Shown here in pieces: positions 1 through 7,183 of a stretch of DNA of 63,519 nucleotides (position 1 is its first letter; each line of letters starts with the position of its first letter). The notes beneath the pieces were generated by a model. The model was not told the DNA's origin and made no database searches. It saw only the letters and a list, made by a program, of their open reading frames with translations. The position numbers and the translations under genes are program-made. Source of the DNA: an uncultured Flavonifractor sp. (GTDB taxonomy: Bacteria > Bacillota > Clostridia > Oscillospirales > Oscillospiraceae); assembly GCF_944383115.1 (NCBI RefSeq), contig NZ_CALWOJ010000003.1:1-63519 (forward strand), read 5' to 3'.

Positions 1-521
1 GTCACCACCACCGGCAGGTCGCAGTTCTCCTTGGCGGCCAGCACGGCGGCCTTGGCCTCGTAGGAGTCGCTCATGGTCTCGATGAGAACCAGGTTGGCCC
101 CGGCGGCGGCACCCGCTTTCACCACCTGGGCGTACAGGGCCACCGCGTCCTCAAAGTCCAGGTCTCCCATCGGCTTTAACAGTTTGCCGGTGGGGCCCAT
201 ATCCAAGGCCACAAACACGTCGGGCCGGGGGTCGGTGTCCCTGGCCTCACAGGCCAGACGCACCCCGGCGGTCACAATGGCCTCCAGATCAAAGTCCCCG
301 CCGGCGGGGAACTTCAGACCGTTGGCGCCGAAGGTGTTGGTACACAGGATGTTGCTCCCCGCCGCCAGGTAGGCCCGGTGGAGGGCGGAAATCCGCTCCG
401 GGTGGAGCAGGTTCCAGGTCTCGGGCAGCTCGCCGCCCCGCAGGCCCTGGGCCTGGAGCAGGGTGCCGGTGCCGCCGTCAAAAAACAGGCGCTGACTGTG
501 CAGCGCGTCTAAAAAGGTCAT
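1..521 (-). CDS. metH: Methionine synthase (MetH), homocysteine-binding domain, partial
   Basis: N-terminal barrel of cobalamin-dependent methionine synthase, which transfers the methyl group of methylcobalamin to homocysteine. Only the first 173 or so residues lie inside the window. The complement reads FDGGTGTLLQ at residues 14-23 and later NTFGANGLKF, both typical of the homocysteine methyltransferase N-terminus. Two in-frame ATGs exist: the one at 530 directly abuts AGGAG (no spacer), while the one at 521 has a 9-base spacer, so I chose 521. The coding region begins just past the stop of the separate activation-domain gene (TGA at 527-529), pointing to coupled translation. With metF and that activation gene upstream, the operon holds the methyl donor, methyltransferase and reactivation functions. 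Family assignment is firm; whether the missing part carries the usual folate and B12 domains cannot be seen. Confidence 0.9.
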   Translation of the reverse strand, partial: MTFLDALHSQRLFFDGGTGTLLQAQGLRGGELPETWNLLHPERISALHRAYLAAGSNILCTNTFGANGLKFPAGGDFDLEAIVTAGVRLACEARDTDPRPDVFVALDMGPTGKLLKPMGDLDFEDAVALYAQVVKAGAAAGANLVLIETMSDSYEAKAAVLAAKENCDLPVVV

Positions 522-526
522 GGTTT

Positions 527-1165
527 TCATCTCCTGAAGGCGCAGTCGGTCTTGGAGCAGATGGCGCAGCCCCCGGTGTGGCATTTGCCCGGGGTCCTGG
601 CCAGGCCGATCACCGCCGTAACCGACTTGACGGGGGCCAGCAGGTGGGCGTCGGTGGCGGTGAGCCCGATCTTCCGGGGGGCGTCCAGCAGCCCCAGCAG
701 CTGGGGCTGGGCGGACAGGGGAAAGTCCCCGTAGCCGGGGCTGAACCGGGGCCGCAGATACCAGCCGGGATGTTGGCCCGCCAGCTGGTGGCAGGCGTGG
801 TCGCATACCGCCTCAATGAGGGCGGCGGCCGCCGCCTGATCCACGGCGGCCCGGGCCACCTGGCCCGCCGCCGAGCGGGCAATGAGCCGGTCCACCTCCA
901 CCCCCAAAGTGGCCCCGAAGAGGAGGGCGGCGGTGCAGCCCTCCAGGTGGGCCCGCAGCTTCTCGCTGTGGATGGCCCAGTCCCCCAGCTCCACCCCGCC
1001 GGGGCGGAGGGTGAGGGGTAGCTCCAGAGAAGTCCACCGTGGGTCGGCGGCCTCCTCCACCGCCCGGATGCGCGCTTCCAGCAGGGCGGCGGTGGCCTGG
1101 TCGGGCTGTGCGCCGCCCCGGTAGCCCAGATAGCGCAGGGCCTCTTCCCGGGGGACATGGATCAT
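527..1165 (-). CDS. Stand-alone MetH activation (AdoMet-binding) domain protein
   Basis: A 212-residue protein matching the C-terminal reactivation domain of B12-dependent methionine synthase, which uses S-adenosylmethionine and reduction to rescue inactive cob(II)alamin. In enterobacterial MetH this domain is fused to the enzyme; here it is a separate gene, as in many clostridia. Visible support: FSPGYGDFPLSAQ in the middle (the domain's AdoMet-contact RxxPGYG-like stretch) and IGLTATDAHLLAPVKSVTAV after it. The C-terminus ends with C195-X4-C200-X2-C203-X4-C208, a four-cysteine cluster that may bind metal or Fe-S (inference). Its ATG overlaps the metF stop by 4 bases (ATGA at 1162-1165), and its own stop lies just inside the metH initiation region, so the three genes are translationally coupled. 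Confidence 0.88.
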   Translation of the reverse strand: MIHVPREEALRYLGYRGGAQPDQATAALLEARIRAVEEAADPRWTSLELPLTLRPGGVELGDWAIHSEKLRAHLEGCTAALLFGATLGVEVDRLIARSAAGQVARAAVDQAAAAALIEAVCDHACHQLAGQHPGWYLRPRFSPGYGDFPLSAQPQLLGLLDAPRKIGLTATDAHLLAPVKSVTAVIGLARTPGKCHTGGCAICSKTDCAFRR

Positions 1166-2022
1166 TTCAGTACCTCCGACAGGCTGGCCTGGATGGAGGC
1201 GGCGATCTCGGGCTTGTTCATGGAGTAGATGTGGATATGCTCCACCCCATTGGCGATGAGGTCGATGATCTGCTGGGCGGCGTAGGCCACACCGGCCTGG
1301 CGCATGGCGGCGGGGGTGTCCCCAAACTTGTCCACAATGGCCTTGAACCGCTCGGGCAGGTAGGTACCCGACAGCTTGCAGATGCGGGCGATCTGCTTGC
1401 CGTTGGTCACCGGCATGATGCCAGCCACCACCGGCACGGTGATCCCCTTCTCCCGGATGCGGTAGAGGAAGTTGTAGAGGATGTTGTTGTCAAAAAACAT
1501 CTGGGTGGTGAGGAACTGGCAGCCCGCCTCCACCTTGGCCTTCAGATGGTCGATGTCGGCGTTCTTGGTGGGGGACTCGGGGTGTCCCTCCGGGTAGCAG
1601 GCCCCGCCTACGCAGAAGTCGCCGTGGGCCTTGATGTCGCGCACCAGCTGAGCGGCGTACTGGTAGTCGTGGGCGGGGGCGCCCCCCTCGGGGATGTCCC
1701 CCCGGAGGGCCAGCACGTTCTGGATGCCGTGGGCCTTCAGCTGCTCCAGTACACGGGCCACATGGTCCCGGGTGGAGGAGACGCAGGTCAGGTGGGCCAG
1801 CACGTCCACGCCGTACTGCTGCCGGATGCCGGCGGCAATGCCCACGGTGTAATCGCTGGTGCCGCCGCCGGCGCCGTAGGTGACGCTCATAAAGTCGGGC
1901 CGCAGGGCGGCGATCTCCTGGGTGGCCCTGGCCACCGACTGGTAGCTGTCGCGGGTCTTGGGGGGAAAGACCTCAAAGGACAGGGTGGGACGATCTTGTT
2001 GCAGCAGATCAATGATCTTCAT
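1162..2022 (-). CDS. metF: 5,10-methylenetetrahydrofolate reductase
   Basis: FAD-dependent barrel enzyme that reduces methylene-THF to methyl-THF, the methyl donor for MetH. The 286-residue product is full length for bacterial MetF. The N-terminus has LSFEVFPPK with the catalytic glutamate at residue 17; SVTYGAGGGTSD, YPEGHPES and TTQMFFDN follow in the usual order. The start is the ATG at 2022 (AGGAGA, 7-base spacer); an upstream in-frame extension to 2181 overlaps the previous gene and is Pro/Arg-rich without a ribosome site, so I excluded it. It lies between the cysteine-rich small protein and the MetH activation gene, with a 4-base overlap to the latter. In anaerobes MetF may take electrons from ferredoxin with a partner protein; no MetV is present here. 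Confidence 0.96.
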   Translation of the reverse strand: MKIIDLLQQDRPTLSFEVFPPKTRDSYQSVARATQEIAALRPDFMSVTYGAGGGTSDYTVGIAAGIRQQYGVDVLAHLTCVSSTRDHVARVLEQLKAHGIQNVLALRGDIPEGGAPAHDYQYAAQLVRDIKAHGDFCVGGACYPEGHPESPTKNADIDHLKAKVEAGCQFLTTQMFFDNNILYNFLYRIREKGITVPVVAGIMPVTNGKQIARICKLSGTYLPERFKAIVDKFGDTPAAMRQAGVAYAAQQIIDLIANGVEHIHIYSMNKPEIAASIQASLSEVLK

Positions 2023-2066
2023 AAAAGGGTCTCCTTCCCTTGGAGAGTAAGGGTGGGGCCGGGGCC

Positions 2067-2372
2067 TCAGTCCTGACCAGATTCCTGCTCCCGGCGGGCC
2101 ATCGTCTGGGCGATCTCCTGGAATTTGCCGGCGATATAGCCGTAGCTCTCCCGCCGGTGAGGCAGGGTGCAGTCGCTGCAATCCTTAATCCCGTTTTCCA
2201 GATACTTAAAGTTTCCGCCGCATTCCCTGCCCAGCATATACAGCGGGCAGTAGCAGAACAGGCAGTTGAAGTCCTGTCCCTCGGGGACCTTGTGGCAGGG
2301 ATAATACTCGCACTGATGGTTGGTGTAGAAGGAGAAGTGTTTGTCCTCCCAGTAAGGCTTGTTCTGTTCCAT
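2067..2372 (-). CDS. Cysteine-rich small domain protein (PF04071-type)
   Basis: A 101-residue, probably metal-binding protein. The run ECEYYPCH, FNCLFCYCPLY, ECGGNFKYL and CSDCTLPH matches the cysteine-rich small domain known as a free protein or attached to cobamide-related enzymes in archaea and clostridia. About nine cysteines in spaced pairs suggest zinc or Fe-S binding; this is inferred. The start is the ATG at 2372 with AAAGGGG and an 8-base spacer; the in-frame ATG at 2414 overlaps the transcription start predicted from the promoter at 2413-2442. It is the first gene of the metF-activation-metH operon, 44 bases before metF, so a role tied to cobalamin-dependent methionine synthesis is likely. 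The exact function is unknown to me. Confidence 0.82.
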   Translation of the reverse strand: MEQNKPYWEDKHFSFYTNHQCEYYPCHKVPEGQDFNCLFCYCPLYMLGRECGGNFKYLENGIKDCSDCTLPHRRESYGYIAGKFQEIAQTMARREQESGQD

Positions 2373-2412
2373 AATGGCGCCCCTTTCTGCTGATATCAAT
2401 GGTCTATTTTTC

Positions 2413-2442
2413 ATGATACACGGAATGGGGCGACACTGTCAA
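2413..2442 (-). promoter_or_regulatory. Sigma-A promoter of the methionine operon
   Basis: On the complement, TTGACA (2437-2442) and TATCAT (2413-2418) are separated by 18 bases. Initiation near 2406 would leave a leader of only about 34 bases before the first gene, too short for a SAM riboswitch or T-box. Confidence 0.7.
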
Positions 2443-2512
2443 GGCCGGCCCCTTCTGAACGGCGGCTGCCCGTCATAGGCTGTACCAACCAAATGATAGG
2501 AGGTTGGGCGAT

Positions 2513-3088
2513 ATGAAGATCATTTTACTGCGGCGGAAGCTGCTGACGGTACTGGCCTGCATCCTGGCGGCGGCAGCCATGTTCTATGTGGTCAATTACC
2601 CGGCGGCGGTGAGCGCCGCCGCCGCCAAACGTCAGCTGCCCATCTACTGCGTCCAGCGGGATCAGAAAATGGTGTCCATCTCGTTTGACGCCGCCTGGGG
2701 CAATGAGGATACCCAGCAGCTCATCGACATTCTGGGCCAGTATCAGATCAAAGCCACCTTTTTTGTGGTGGGTGAGTGGGTGGACAAATATCCCGAGTCG
2801 GTGAAGGCCCTCCATGACGCGGGCCATGAGATCATGAACCACTCCAACACCCACGCCCACTACAACAGCCTGTCCACCGAGGAGATCATCGCCGACGTGC
2901 AGGCGTGCAACGACAAGATTGAAGCTATCACCGGCGTGCGGCCCACCCTGATCCGCTGTCCTTACGGGGAATATGACAACCATGTGATCGCCGCCATCCG
3001 CTCCATCGGTATGGAACCCATCCAGTGGGATGTGGATGGTTCCCATACAGCTTCAAGCGCCTGGGGGAGTAAAGCCGCATCTCCATAG
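2513..3088 (+). pseudogene. N-terminal half of a sporulation-type polysaccharide deacetylase (PdaB-like)
   Basis: NodB-fold carbohydrate esterase 4 fragment. The ATG at 2513 has AGGAGG with an 8-base spacer. Residues 5-32 form a membrane anchor; ISFDAAWGNED carries the first catalytic motif; NHSNTHAH carries the zinc histidines; RCPYGEYD is motif 3; IQWDVD is motif 4. After residue W172 the family sequence stops: an unrelated 20-residue tail runs to a TAG at 3086-3088, so motif 5 (the LFHN region) is lost. The missing C-terminal half, in the same strand and register, lies at 34136-34393 after glmM. Joining the two at the shared WDxD gives 256 residues, the normal PdaB size. As it stands the protein would lack part of the active site and is presumed inactive. 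Confidence 0.85.
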
Positions 3089-3089
3089 C

Positions 3090-3134
3090 AAGGCCCCCTG
3101 ATGCAGTCTGTTTTCCTGCATCAGGGGGCCTTTT
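3090..3134. terminator. Bidirectional intrinsic terminator
   Basis: Perfect 16-base arms (3090-3105 and 3117-3132, AAGGCCCCCTGATGCA) around an 11-base loop, followed by TTTT on the plus strand. It lies between the deacetylase fragment and the convergent racemase gene. Confidence 0.85.
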
Positions 3135-3160
3135 GTCACCGTCTAACCGGGCCGGTTTAT

Positions 3161-3883
3161 TCAGAACATCTTATATTCGTTTAAAGACAATGCGATATAA
3201 CTGATGAACGTATTGATATCAAATACGGGAATGTCCAGCTCCTCGCGAATACGGGCGGAATAAGGCGGCAGGTCGGTGCATTCCAGTACCACGGCGCCAA
3301 TGTCAGGATGTTCGCTCAGACCTTTGCGTACAACGCCGATCACCTCGTCAGTGACAGCGTCCAGGTCGAACTCCTCATTGGGGTGGGTATAGATCCTGCT
3401 CCACTCAGGCTGATCGTGCAGGCTGAGAATCACCAGATGCTCCCGGTCTACAATCTTGGCCCGCTGCAGATGTTCCTCCCGCAAATGGTGCTTGTTGGCA
3501 GTTAAAACCGCAACCTTACGGTTGGGGCCCACCATAGCCTGGACCAGGGGAACTTGCAGCAGGGAACTGGTAAACACCAGCTCAGGTACGGCGGCGGCCA
3601 GCCCCTCCTGGTAGTACGCAGTAAAGCCGCAGCTGGTGGTAATGGCTTTTACCCCCTGCGCCGCCAGGTCCTTGCATACTGCAATAAACTGATCAAGCAT
3701 CTCCTGGCAAGGGTTTTCTTCGATGGTGTCCATATTGGCGCCCTTTACGCGCACCATCATGATCTCAAAGGGATAGGAAGCGGGATTGGTGCTGTTGCCG
3801 GGCAGGGACTCCAGCTGGAGTTGAGCGGGCAAAACCTGCCCTTCCTCCCAACGCAGGATGCAAATCTTTGGTTTCTTTTCCAT
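3161..3883 (-). CDS. Aspartate/glutamate racemase-superfamily protein
   Basis: A 240-residue member of the Asp/Glu/hydantoin racemase superfamily, whose cofactor-free enzymes use two cysteines as acid and base. Both are present: C85 in ITTSCGFTAYYQ and C202 in VLECTDLPPYS. The start at 3883 has AAAGGAG and a 7-base spacer; the longer reading frame to 4006 has no ribosome site. Ahead of the gene, at 3921-3936, sits a TATATAC box matching those before the RpiB operon and the ABC importer, so it is probably controlled by the GntR regulator encoded divergently at 4293. Substrate is unknown: the superfamily also includes maleate isomerase, arylmalonate decarboxylase and hydantoin racemase. It lacks the second membrane or regulatory parts that would identify MurI, and the context argues for catabolism rather than cell-wall synthesis. 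Confidence 0.82.
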   Translation of the reverse strand: MEKKPKICILRWEEGQVLPAQLQLESLPGNSTNPASYPFEIMMVRVKGANMDTIEENPCQEMLDQFIAVCKDLAAQGVKAITTSCGFTAYYQEGLAAAVPELVFTSSLLQVPLVQAMVGPNRKVAVLTANKHHLREEHLQRAKIVDREHLVILSLHDQPEWSRIYTHPNEEFDLDAVTDEVIGVVRKGLSEHPDIGAVVLECTDLPPYSARIREELDIPVFDINTFISYIALSLNEYKMF

Positions 3884-3920
3884 AAAAGAACTCCTTTCTC
3901 TTTTTATTACGATTAAAGTT

Positions 3921-3936
3921 AACAGGTATATACAAG
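3921..3936. promoter_or_regulatory. Putative GntR operator (box 1)
   Basis: AACAGGTATATACAAG, 38 bases upstream of the racemase ATG. The core GGTATATACA matches 10871-10880 and 13661-13670. Palindromic TATATA-centred boxes are usual for HutC-type GntR regulators, and the regulator gene starts 350 bases away. No clear -35/-10 pair was recognised beside it. Confidence 0.6.
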
Positions 3937-4163
3937 AGATTCTCGGGGCATTTTCTGTATAAATATTTGGTTGCAATTTGGAACATTGACCCCTATAAGA
4001 CCTCAAAACATTTGGTATTCAGATGTTTGCTGGTTCTGCACAAAAAAGAAATGCATATGGCAAGAATGAATATATAACCATTATTTTTTGGTTTATGGAG
4101 GTGCTATAAAGAGATTTTCGATATGTGAGTTATTAATATACGACAAATTTCTTTCTAAAACAC
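3937..4163. other. AT-rich intergenic region, no gene seen
   Basis: Part of the 409-base gap between the divergent racemase and GntR genes. It is AT-rich with many stop codons in all frames. Apart from the operator at 3921-3936 and the promoter at 4164-4192 I see no conserved structure. Confidence 0.5.
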
Positions 4164-4192
4164 TTGAATCCGGTCGGAAAATCATGTAAAAT
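4164..4192 (+). promoter_or_regulatory. Promoter of the GntR regulator gene
   Basis: TTGAAT (4164-4169) and TAAAAT (4187-4192) with a 17-base spacer. The leader to the ATG at 4293 is about 95 bases. No TATATAC box overlaps it, so autoregulation is not evident. Confidence 0.6.
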
Positions 4193-4292
4193 TACTTCTA
4201 TAACACCGAATACTACATATGATTTGCTGTTTATATTTTTACGGTATCGCGCAGGGTGAATACTAATTTTTTCCTTGGGAGGTCGTAAGATT

Positions 4293-5033
4293 ATGGATTG
4301 TGGTACGCTGTCTGCACTTGATAAGACCAATGCCACGCCCCTGCATATCCAGATTGAGGAGTCAATCCTGCAAAAATTGGAATCTAAGGAATGGACACCC
4401 GGAAAATTGATCCCCTCGGAAAACGAACTAAGTCAGATTTACGGCGTGAGCCGCACCACGGTACGCAATGTGATTACCAAGTTGGTGCAGGAGGGGCTTC
4501 TGTTTCGGATTCCTGGCAAGGGGACCTACGTGGCTGAACCGAAAATTGTGGCCCATTCCTTGTCTTATGCCGGCATCCGGGAGCAGCTGGAGAAGCTGGG
4601 ATATGAAGTAACGACGCAGCTGCTCTCACTGAATTTAGAAACTGCAAATCAGAAGATCCTTCAGTATTTCTATGGCCTGGATGATCCGCATTTTTATGTG
4701 GTTCGCCGCCTGCGGCTTCTAAAAGGGGAGCCTTTGAGCATCCATATTTCCTACTTACCTCAGGCTTATTGCCCCGGCATTGATCAGCATGATTTGAGCA
4801 GGGAACAATTATGTACGGTATTGAGCAGGGAATACGGTTTAAACCGCGCCAAGACAATCGAGACATTGGAATCTGTGGCAGCTAAGCCTGCGGAAGCGTC
4901 GCTTCTGCATATTTTCCCCAGCCAGCCCCTGTTGCTTTTGCAGGATCAGATCCTGGATGCCGATGGTCGTACCTTTGAATACAGCAAGGTGGTTTTCCGG
5001 GGCGAAAAGATTAAAATTACGATGGAGATCTGA
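4293..5033 (+). CDS. GntR-family regulator, HutC subfamily (UTRA domain)
   Basis: A 246-residue transcription factor. Residues 13-80 form the winged helix, with the typical ENELSQIYGVSRTTVRN recognition helix and RIPGKGTYV wing. Residues 95-240 form a UTRA ligand domain, which in this subfamily binds small sugars, sugar phosphates or amino acids and releases DNA. Start at ATG 4293 with GGGAGGT and a 9-base spacer, rather than the upstream TTG at 4275 that overlaps the ribosome site. It lies between the racemase gene and the convergent kinase of the minus-strand operon. I infer that it controls the boxes at 3921, 10871 and 13659, so that one effector governs enzyme and importer units together; no other regulator gene lies in the island. 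Confidence 0.92.
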   Translation: MDCGTLSALDKTNATPLHIQIEESILQKLESKEWTPGKLIPSENELSQIYGVSRTTVRNVITKLVQEGLLFRIPGKGTYVAEPKIVAHSLSYAGIREQLEKLGYEVTTQLLSLNLETANQKILQYFYGLDDPHFYVVRRLRLLKGEPLSIHISYLPQAYCPGIDQHDLSREQLCTVLSREYGLNRAKTIETLESVAAKPAEASLLHIFPSQPLLLLQDQILDADGRTFEYSKVVFRGEKIKITMEI

Positions 5034-5096
5034 GTGTTGCCGGGAGATTCACCCGGGATGATTCTACCTCAGCCGGAACAGCATATCGGAATCATG

Positions 5097-5131
5097 AAAG
5101 AGGGCACCTCATTGGGGTGCCCTCTTTCCTC
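5097..5131. terminator. Bidirectional terminator between GntR gene and kinase operon
   Basis: Arms AAAGAGGGCACC (5097-5108) and GGTGCCCTCTTT (5116-5127), T-rich on the plus side and A-rich at the left edge, so it can serve both convergent units. Confidence 0.85.
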
Positions 5132-5140
5132 TTTGTCGAT

Positions 5141-6211
5141 TCAGCGTTTTACGCGAGCGGAACCGCCGTTCATCACGTCGTAAGCCTCTTCCGTGGTGAC
5201 CAGGTTCCAGTCATTGCGGATGGTGTGGCACAGGGCCGAATAAGCGGCGGCAAAGTCGATGCATTCCTGCTCGGGCTTCCCCTCCAACAGGCACCAGATC
5301 AGACCGGAAGCGAAGGAATCGCCGCCGCCCACACGATCATAGATCTCAATATTCATATACTTGCGGGAGACATAGTAGCCGTTGCGGGTCATCATGACGC
5401 ACTGCCAGTTGTTCAGGCAGGCAGAGGTGACCTCACGCAGAGAATTGCCCACCACTTGAACGTTGGGGTACTTTTCCATGACCTTCTCGGCAACCTTTTT
5501 ATAGCACATGGGGTCGATCTTGGAATAATTCTCATCGGTGTTTTCGGCTTTGATGCCCAGCATGGTCTCAAAGTCCTCCTCGTTGCCGATGATAACGTCG
5601 ATGTAGGGCATCAGTTCAACCATTGCGGCCTGGGCTGCTTCTTTGCTCCAAAGGGTATGGCGGTAATTGAGGTCAAAAGAAGTGGTGGCGCCGTTCTGCT
5701 TTGCAGCTTTCAGCGCGGCCAGAACCTCGGTAGCGGTGTGTTCACCCACGGCAGTTACAATACCGGTGGAGTGGAACCAACGGGTATCCAGCACCTTTGC
5801 CCAGTCGATGTCGCCGGGCTGGATGCGGGAGACGGCGGAGTGACCGCGGTCATAGGTCTGATAACTGGGGCGGGGGCCAATGCCAACTTCGATAAAGCAT
5901 TTGCCGTTGCGGCCATTGCGGCCGATTTTGTCGTAGGGCTCCACCACCACGTTGGACATATCCACAGCATGCATCTGGGCGTGTTTGATAATGTAGTCGC
6001 CGTCCCAGGCATCCACAAGCTTGGTCACATAAGCGGTTTTCAGCGTGGGTTTCAGAAGTTTGCGGCTCAGATTGGAGATGTTGACGCAGCAGTTCAGCTC
6101 CGCGGCTGCAATGCCGAGCTGCAGCTCCTCAGCCTGACCCAGGCGGTCATGTCCGGGGGGTGTAAAACGTACCATTGCCTCGCCGAAGCTCATAAAATCA
6201 TACTTGGCCAT
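5141..6211 (-). CDS. PfkB-family sugar kinase, 2-dehydro-3-deoxygluconokinase-like
   Basis: A 356-residue ribokinase-fold kinase. The start region (YDFMSFGEAMVRFTPP) resembles KDG kinases, and the second PfkB signature is clear: VGGGDSFASGL with the catalytic base at D298. Residues 92-106 contain an Arg/Asn/Gly-rich insert (IGRNGRNGKCF) in the substrate lid region. It is longer than usual KDG kinases (about 310-340). Start at 6211 with GGAGGA and a 7-base spacer; the ATG at 6226 lies ahead of that site. It is the last gene of the rpiB-like, transketolase, transaldolase-like, aldolase operon. The substrate may be a 2-keto-3-deoxy acid or another ketose; phosphorylation would feed the aldolase or the transketolase/transaldolase pair. 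Specificity is inferred, the kinase family is certain. Confidence 0.88.
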   Translation of the reverse strand: MAKYDFMSFGEAMVRFTPPGHDRLGQAEELQLGIAAAELNCCVNISNLSRKLLKPTLKTAYVTKLVDAWDGDYIIKHAQMHAVDMSNVVVEPYDKIGRNGRNGKCFIEVGIGPRPSYQTYDRGHSAVSRIQPGDIDWAKVLDTRWFHSTGIVTAVGEHTATEVLAALKAAKQNGATTSFDLNYRHTLWSKEAAQAAMVELMPYIDVIIGNEEDFETMLGIKAENTDENYSKIDPMCYKKVAEKVMEKYPNVQVVGNSLREVTSACLNNWQCVMMTRNGYYVSRKYMNIEIYDRVGGGDSFASGLIWCLLEGKPEQECIDFAAAYSALCHTIRNDWNLVTTEEAYDVMNGGSARVKR

Positions 6212-6266
6212 ATTTCTCTCCTCCATTTAAAATAATGATTATAATAATTGGATAGGACCTCGCAAC

Positions 6267-7163
6267 TTAGCTGAACAGGCCAAATCCTTTCAACTTGGCT
6301 TCCAGGGCTTCTTTCTCCTCTGCGGTCAGGGGCAGCAGAGGCAGTCTGGGGTCGCCGCCTACCAGGCCGTTCATATCCATAGCAGCCTTGACCGCCGCTA
6401 CACCGCCGGCGCCGCCGATGGCGCGGTTTATCTCCAGCAGGCGGGTATTGAGGGCAATGGCCTCCGGATACTTTTTCTCCTCCAGAAGGTGGAACAGCTC
6501 CACGGTTATTTCAGGGAAGCTGTTGGCAAGGGACAGAACACCGCCGGAACCGCCCATCGTTATAGCGGCAAAGAAGTTATTGACAGAGCCTGCCACCACA
6601 GTGAAGCCGGGCTTGTCCTTTACGGCAAACAGAATATTTTCCATATTGCCGGTGGAGCTGTCCTTTACACCAACAATATTGGGGTGATCGGCGCAGCGAC
6701 GGATCAGCTTCGGGCTCAGCCCTACGCCGCCGGCATACTGGGGCGCATTGTATACCAGGCAGGGAACAGAGACTGCGTCTGCTACGTCAGAGAAGTAGCG
6801 CAGGAGAACATCGTCTGTCATCTGCTTTTTAAAATAGCAGGGCGGCAGCAAAGTCAGGAAATCTGCGCCGCGCTTGCACATCTCCAGGCCCATCTCGATG
6901 CTCTCTGCGGTGGACTCAAAGATACAGCCCGACATGACGGTCTGATCTGCGCCCTTGTTCTGGATGATGGTTTCCAGCACAAGGAGCTTCTCCTTGTTGG
7001 ACAGGCTCTTGTTTTCGCCGTTGGAGCCCAGGGCCAGATAGCCCTTCAGACCGGCGGCCGCATAGCGTTTTACATTTTTGGCCAGCCCCTCATAATCCAC
7101 CTGGCCGTCATGGGTAAAAGGAGTGGAAATAGGAGCGAATACCCCCGTCAACTTTTTTTCCAC
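6267..7163 (-). CDS. Dihydrodipicolinate synthase/KDG aldolase-family lyase
   Basis: Class I (Schiff-base) aldolase of the DapA/NanA superfamily, 298 residues. The lysine K167 in GVKDSSTGN and the tyrosine Y138 in LVYNAPQYAGG are in place, as is the substrate loop ALGSNGENKSLS at 44-55. True lysine-biosynthetic DapA would have a GTTGE loop and neighbours of the lysine pathway; here the neighbours are a KDG-kinase-like gene and a pentose-phosphate set, so a sugar-acid aldolase that splits a 2-keto-3-deoxy acid to pyruvate and an aldehyde is more likely. Start is a GTG at 7163 with GGGAGA 8 bases ahead; the ATG at 7171 is out of frame. Only 20 bases separate it from the upstream transaldolase-like gene. 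Confidence 0.88.
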   Translation of the reverse strand: MEKKLTGVFAPISTPFTHDGQVDYEGLAKNVKRYAAAGLKGYLALGSNGENKSLSNKEKLLVLETIIQNKGADQTVMSGCIFESTAESIEMGLEMCKRGADFLTLLPPCYFKKQMTDDVLLRYFSDVADAVSVPCLVYNAPQYAGGVGLSPKLIRRCADHPNIVGVKDSSTGNMENILFAVKDKPGFTVVAGSVNNFFAAITMGGSGGVLSLANSFPEITVELFHLLEEKKYPEAIALNTRLLEINRAIGGAGGVAAVKAAMDMNGLVGGDPRLPLLPLTAEEKEALEAKLKGFGLFS

Positions 7164-7183
7164 AGTTCACATCTCCCGTCTTT

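Noticed and set aside
2373-2512. SAM riboswitch or T-box before the methionine operon.
   Set aside because: The promoter at 2413-2442 leaves a leader of about 34 bases, too short for either.
6267-7163. NanA (sialic acid lyase), given the sialidase in the window.
   Set aside because: The loop GSNGENKS and operon partners fit sugar-acid aldolases; no nanE, nanK or sialic acid transporter accompanies it.
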